DNA from: Mycobacterium sp. | GTDB taxonomy: Bacteria > Actinomycetota > Actinomycetes > Mycobacteriales > Mycobacteriaceae | NCBI GenBank assembly: GCA_019246375.1 | Contig: JAFAQO010000165.1 | Location: forward strand, 1-6,474 | Direction: 5' to 3' | DNA: 6,474 bases | In this document: piece by piece, positions 5,733 through 6,474 of the stretch | Numbering within the stretch: position 1 is the stretch's first letter | Layout of the letters: every line of letters begins with the position of its first letter | The notes under the pieces: model-generated | What the model was told of the DNA's origin: nothing | The model's database searches: none | The model's input: the letters and a program-made list of their open reading frames with translations, nothing else | Made by a program: the position numbers and the translations under genes

Positions 5733-5764
5733 GGAATTTTGTCACACTGGTGTTGTGAAATTCC
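5733..5764. promoter_or_regulatory. Dyad over the sufR start, candidate SufR operator
   Basis: TCACA (5742-5746) and TGTGA (5754-5758) form a perfect inverted repeat with a 7-bp centre; the outer arms GGAATT (5733-5738) and AATTCC (5759-5764) extend it with a 3-base bulge. The same site reads ACACT-N5-TGTGA, the form I recall reported for the SufR site upstream of M. tuberculosis Rv1460. It covers the sufR GTG (5755) and the -10-like CACACT (5743-5748), six bases before that GTG. Binding there would block transcription initiation, consistent with autorepression of a suf operon. Confidence 0.65.
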
Positions 5765-6474
5765 GTTCGGACGCGGGAACAGGCGCAGCCGTAGCCTCGA
5801 CCCACGACGGCCACACCCGAAGCGCCGTCGTGCGGTTGTTGCTGGAGTCCGGATCGATCACGGCCGGGCAGATCGGGGACCGGCTGGGTCTGTCCGCCGC
5901 GGGTGTGCGGCGCCACCTGGACGCGCTGATCGAAGCCGGTGAAGCGGAAGCGGTGCCGGCGGCGGCTTGGCAGCAGGTGGGACGGGGCCGCCCGGCCAAG
6001 CGTTACCGGCTGACCGCCGTCGGGCGCGGCAAGCTGGACCACAGCTACGACGACCTGGCGTCGGCGGCGATGCGCCAGCTCCGCGAAATCGGCGGGGAAG
6101 AGGCGGTGCGCAGCTTCGCCCGTCAGCGCATCGACGCGATCTTGTCCGACGTGGAGGCGCCCGAGTCGACCGGAGACGCCGATCTGGAAGCCGCTGCCGA
6201 GCGGATCGCCGGTGCGCTGAGCAAGGCCGGCTACGTCGCGACGACCACGCGGGTGGGCGGGCCGATTCACGGTGTGCAGATCTGCCAGCACCACTGCCCG
6301 GTGTCGCACGTCGCCTCGGAGTTCCCGGAACTGTGCGAAACGGAGCAACAGGCCATGGCCGAGGTGCTCGGGACGCACGTGCAGCGGCTGGCGACGATCG
6401 TCAACGGCGACTGCGCCTGCACCACGCATGTCCCGCTCACCACGACCGAAGCCAAACCCGCACTTCGACGCACA
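5755..6474 (+). CDS. sufR: Fe-S cluster-sensing transcriptional repressor SufR (cut by window edge)
   Basis: SufR represses the suf operon for iron-sulfur cluster assembly and senses cluster status through its own [4Fe-4S] cluster. 240 codons are present with no stop; roughly 30 more are expected from the family member I recall. Residues 22-87 are a winged helix-turn-helix (RSAVVRLLLESG, then GQIGDRLGLSAAGVRRHLDAL) ending in the wing motif GRGRPAKRYRLT. The C-terminal half carries the cluster cysteines: C177 and C181 in CQHHC, C194 in PELCETE, and C220/C222 in GDCAC; C222 best fits the fourth-ligand spacing I recall for the tuberculosis protein. GTG 5755 is the start because no ATG, GTG or TTG occurs in frame for about 30 codons upstream. 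No Shine-Dalgarno is seen, so the mRNA may be leaderless. The gene has no ATG start and runs off the window, so ORF callers may miss it. sufB is expected downstream. Confidence 0.94.
   Translation, partial: MKFRSDAGTGAAVASTHDGHTRSAVVRLLLESGSITAGQIGDRLGLSAAGVRRHLDALIEAGEAEAVPAAAWQQVGRGRPAKRYRLTAVGRGKLDHSYDDLASAAMRQLREIGGEEAVRSFARQRIDAILSDVEAPESTGDADLEAAAERIAGALSKAGYVATTTRVGGPIHGVQICQHHCPVSHVASEFPELCETEQQAMAEVLGTHVQRLATIVNGDCACTTHVPLTTTEAKPALRRT

Noticed and set aside
5647..6429. 260-codon minus-strand ORF opposite sufR
   Set aside because: The plus strand encodes an intact winged helix and cluster cysteines of SufR starting from GTG. The minus-strand product is Arg/His-rich and motif-free.
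1..6474. tRNA/rRNA genes, CRISPR arrays, transposases or an intein
   Set aside because: No such motifs or repeat spacing were seen. The intein known in some mycobacterial SufB proteins would lie beyond the right edge.

Overview
The window is a piece of a high-GC actinobacterial chromosome. Gene content and order point to a Mycobacterium, probably a slow grower. As I recall them, the order and products match the M. tuberculosis block Rv1454c-Rv1460: qor, a hypothetical gene, ctaA, an ABC permease, an ABC ATPase, mptB and sufR. This assignment rests on reading the translated proteins and on remembered synteny; no database search was run.

Layout: (1) 1-408, minus strand: N-terminal 136 codons of a qor-type quinone oxidoreductase, cut by the left edge. 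(2) 440-1117, plus strand: a 225-residue protein that reads as an ATP-grasp protein without its central segment, starting only 31 bp from qor. (3) 968-2026, minus strand: ctaA (heme A synthase); its 3' end overlaps gene 2 tail to tail by 150 bp. (4) 2168-2944, minus: ABC-2 type permease. (5) 3042-3983, minus: ABC ATPase. (6) 3980-5671, minus: mptB, a GT-C alpha-1,6-mannosyltransferase for lipomannan/lipoarabinomannan core synthesis. (7) 5755-6474, plus: sufR, an Fe-S cluster repressor, cut by the right edge; sufB would be expected next.

Genes 6 to 3 look like one minus-strand operon (mptB, ATPase, permease, ctaA). mptB and the ATPase overlap by GTGA. The two other junctions each carry a MIRU-like element (mycobacterial interspersed repetitive unit). 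The one between ATPase and permease encodes a 34-residue ORF joined to both neighbours by ATGA overlaps. The one before ctaA is a short MIRU core that supplies a strong Shine-Dalgarno and is in frame with ctaA. A palindrome plus a -10-like hexamer upstream of the latter suggests that ctaA also has its own regulated promoter. The outer genes are divergent: mptB/sufR share 83 bp that contain a dyad overlapping the sufR start, and qor and the ATP-grasp-like gene share about 31 bp.

There is no large new system here. The interesting points are small: the deleted ATP-grasp core, the apparent read-through of ctaA into its convergent neighbour, the two diverged MIRU elements in one operon, and the candidate operators. 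No tRNA, rRNA, CRISPR, transposase or gene-free stretch over 300 bp was seen.
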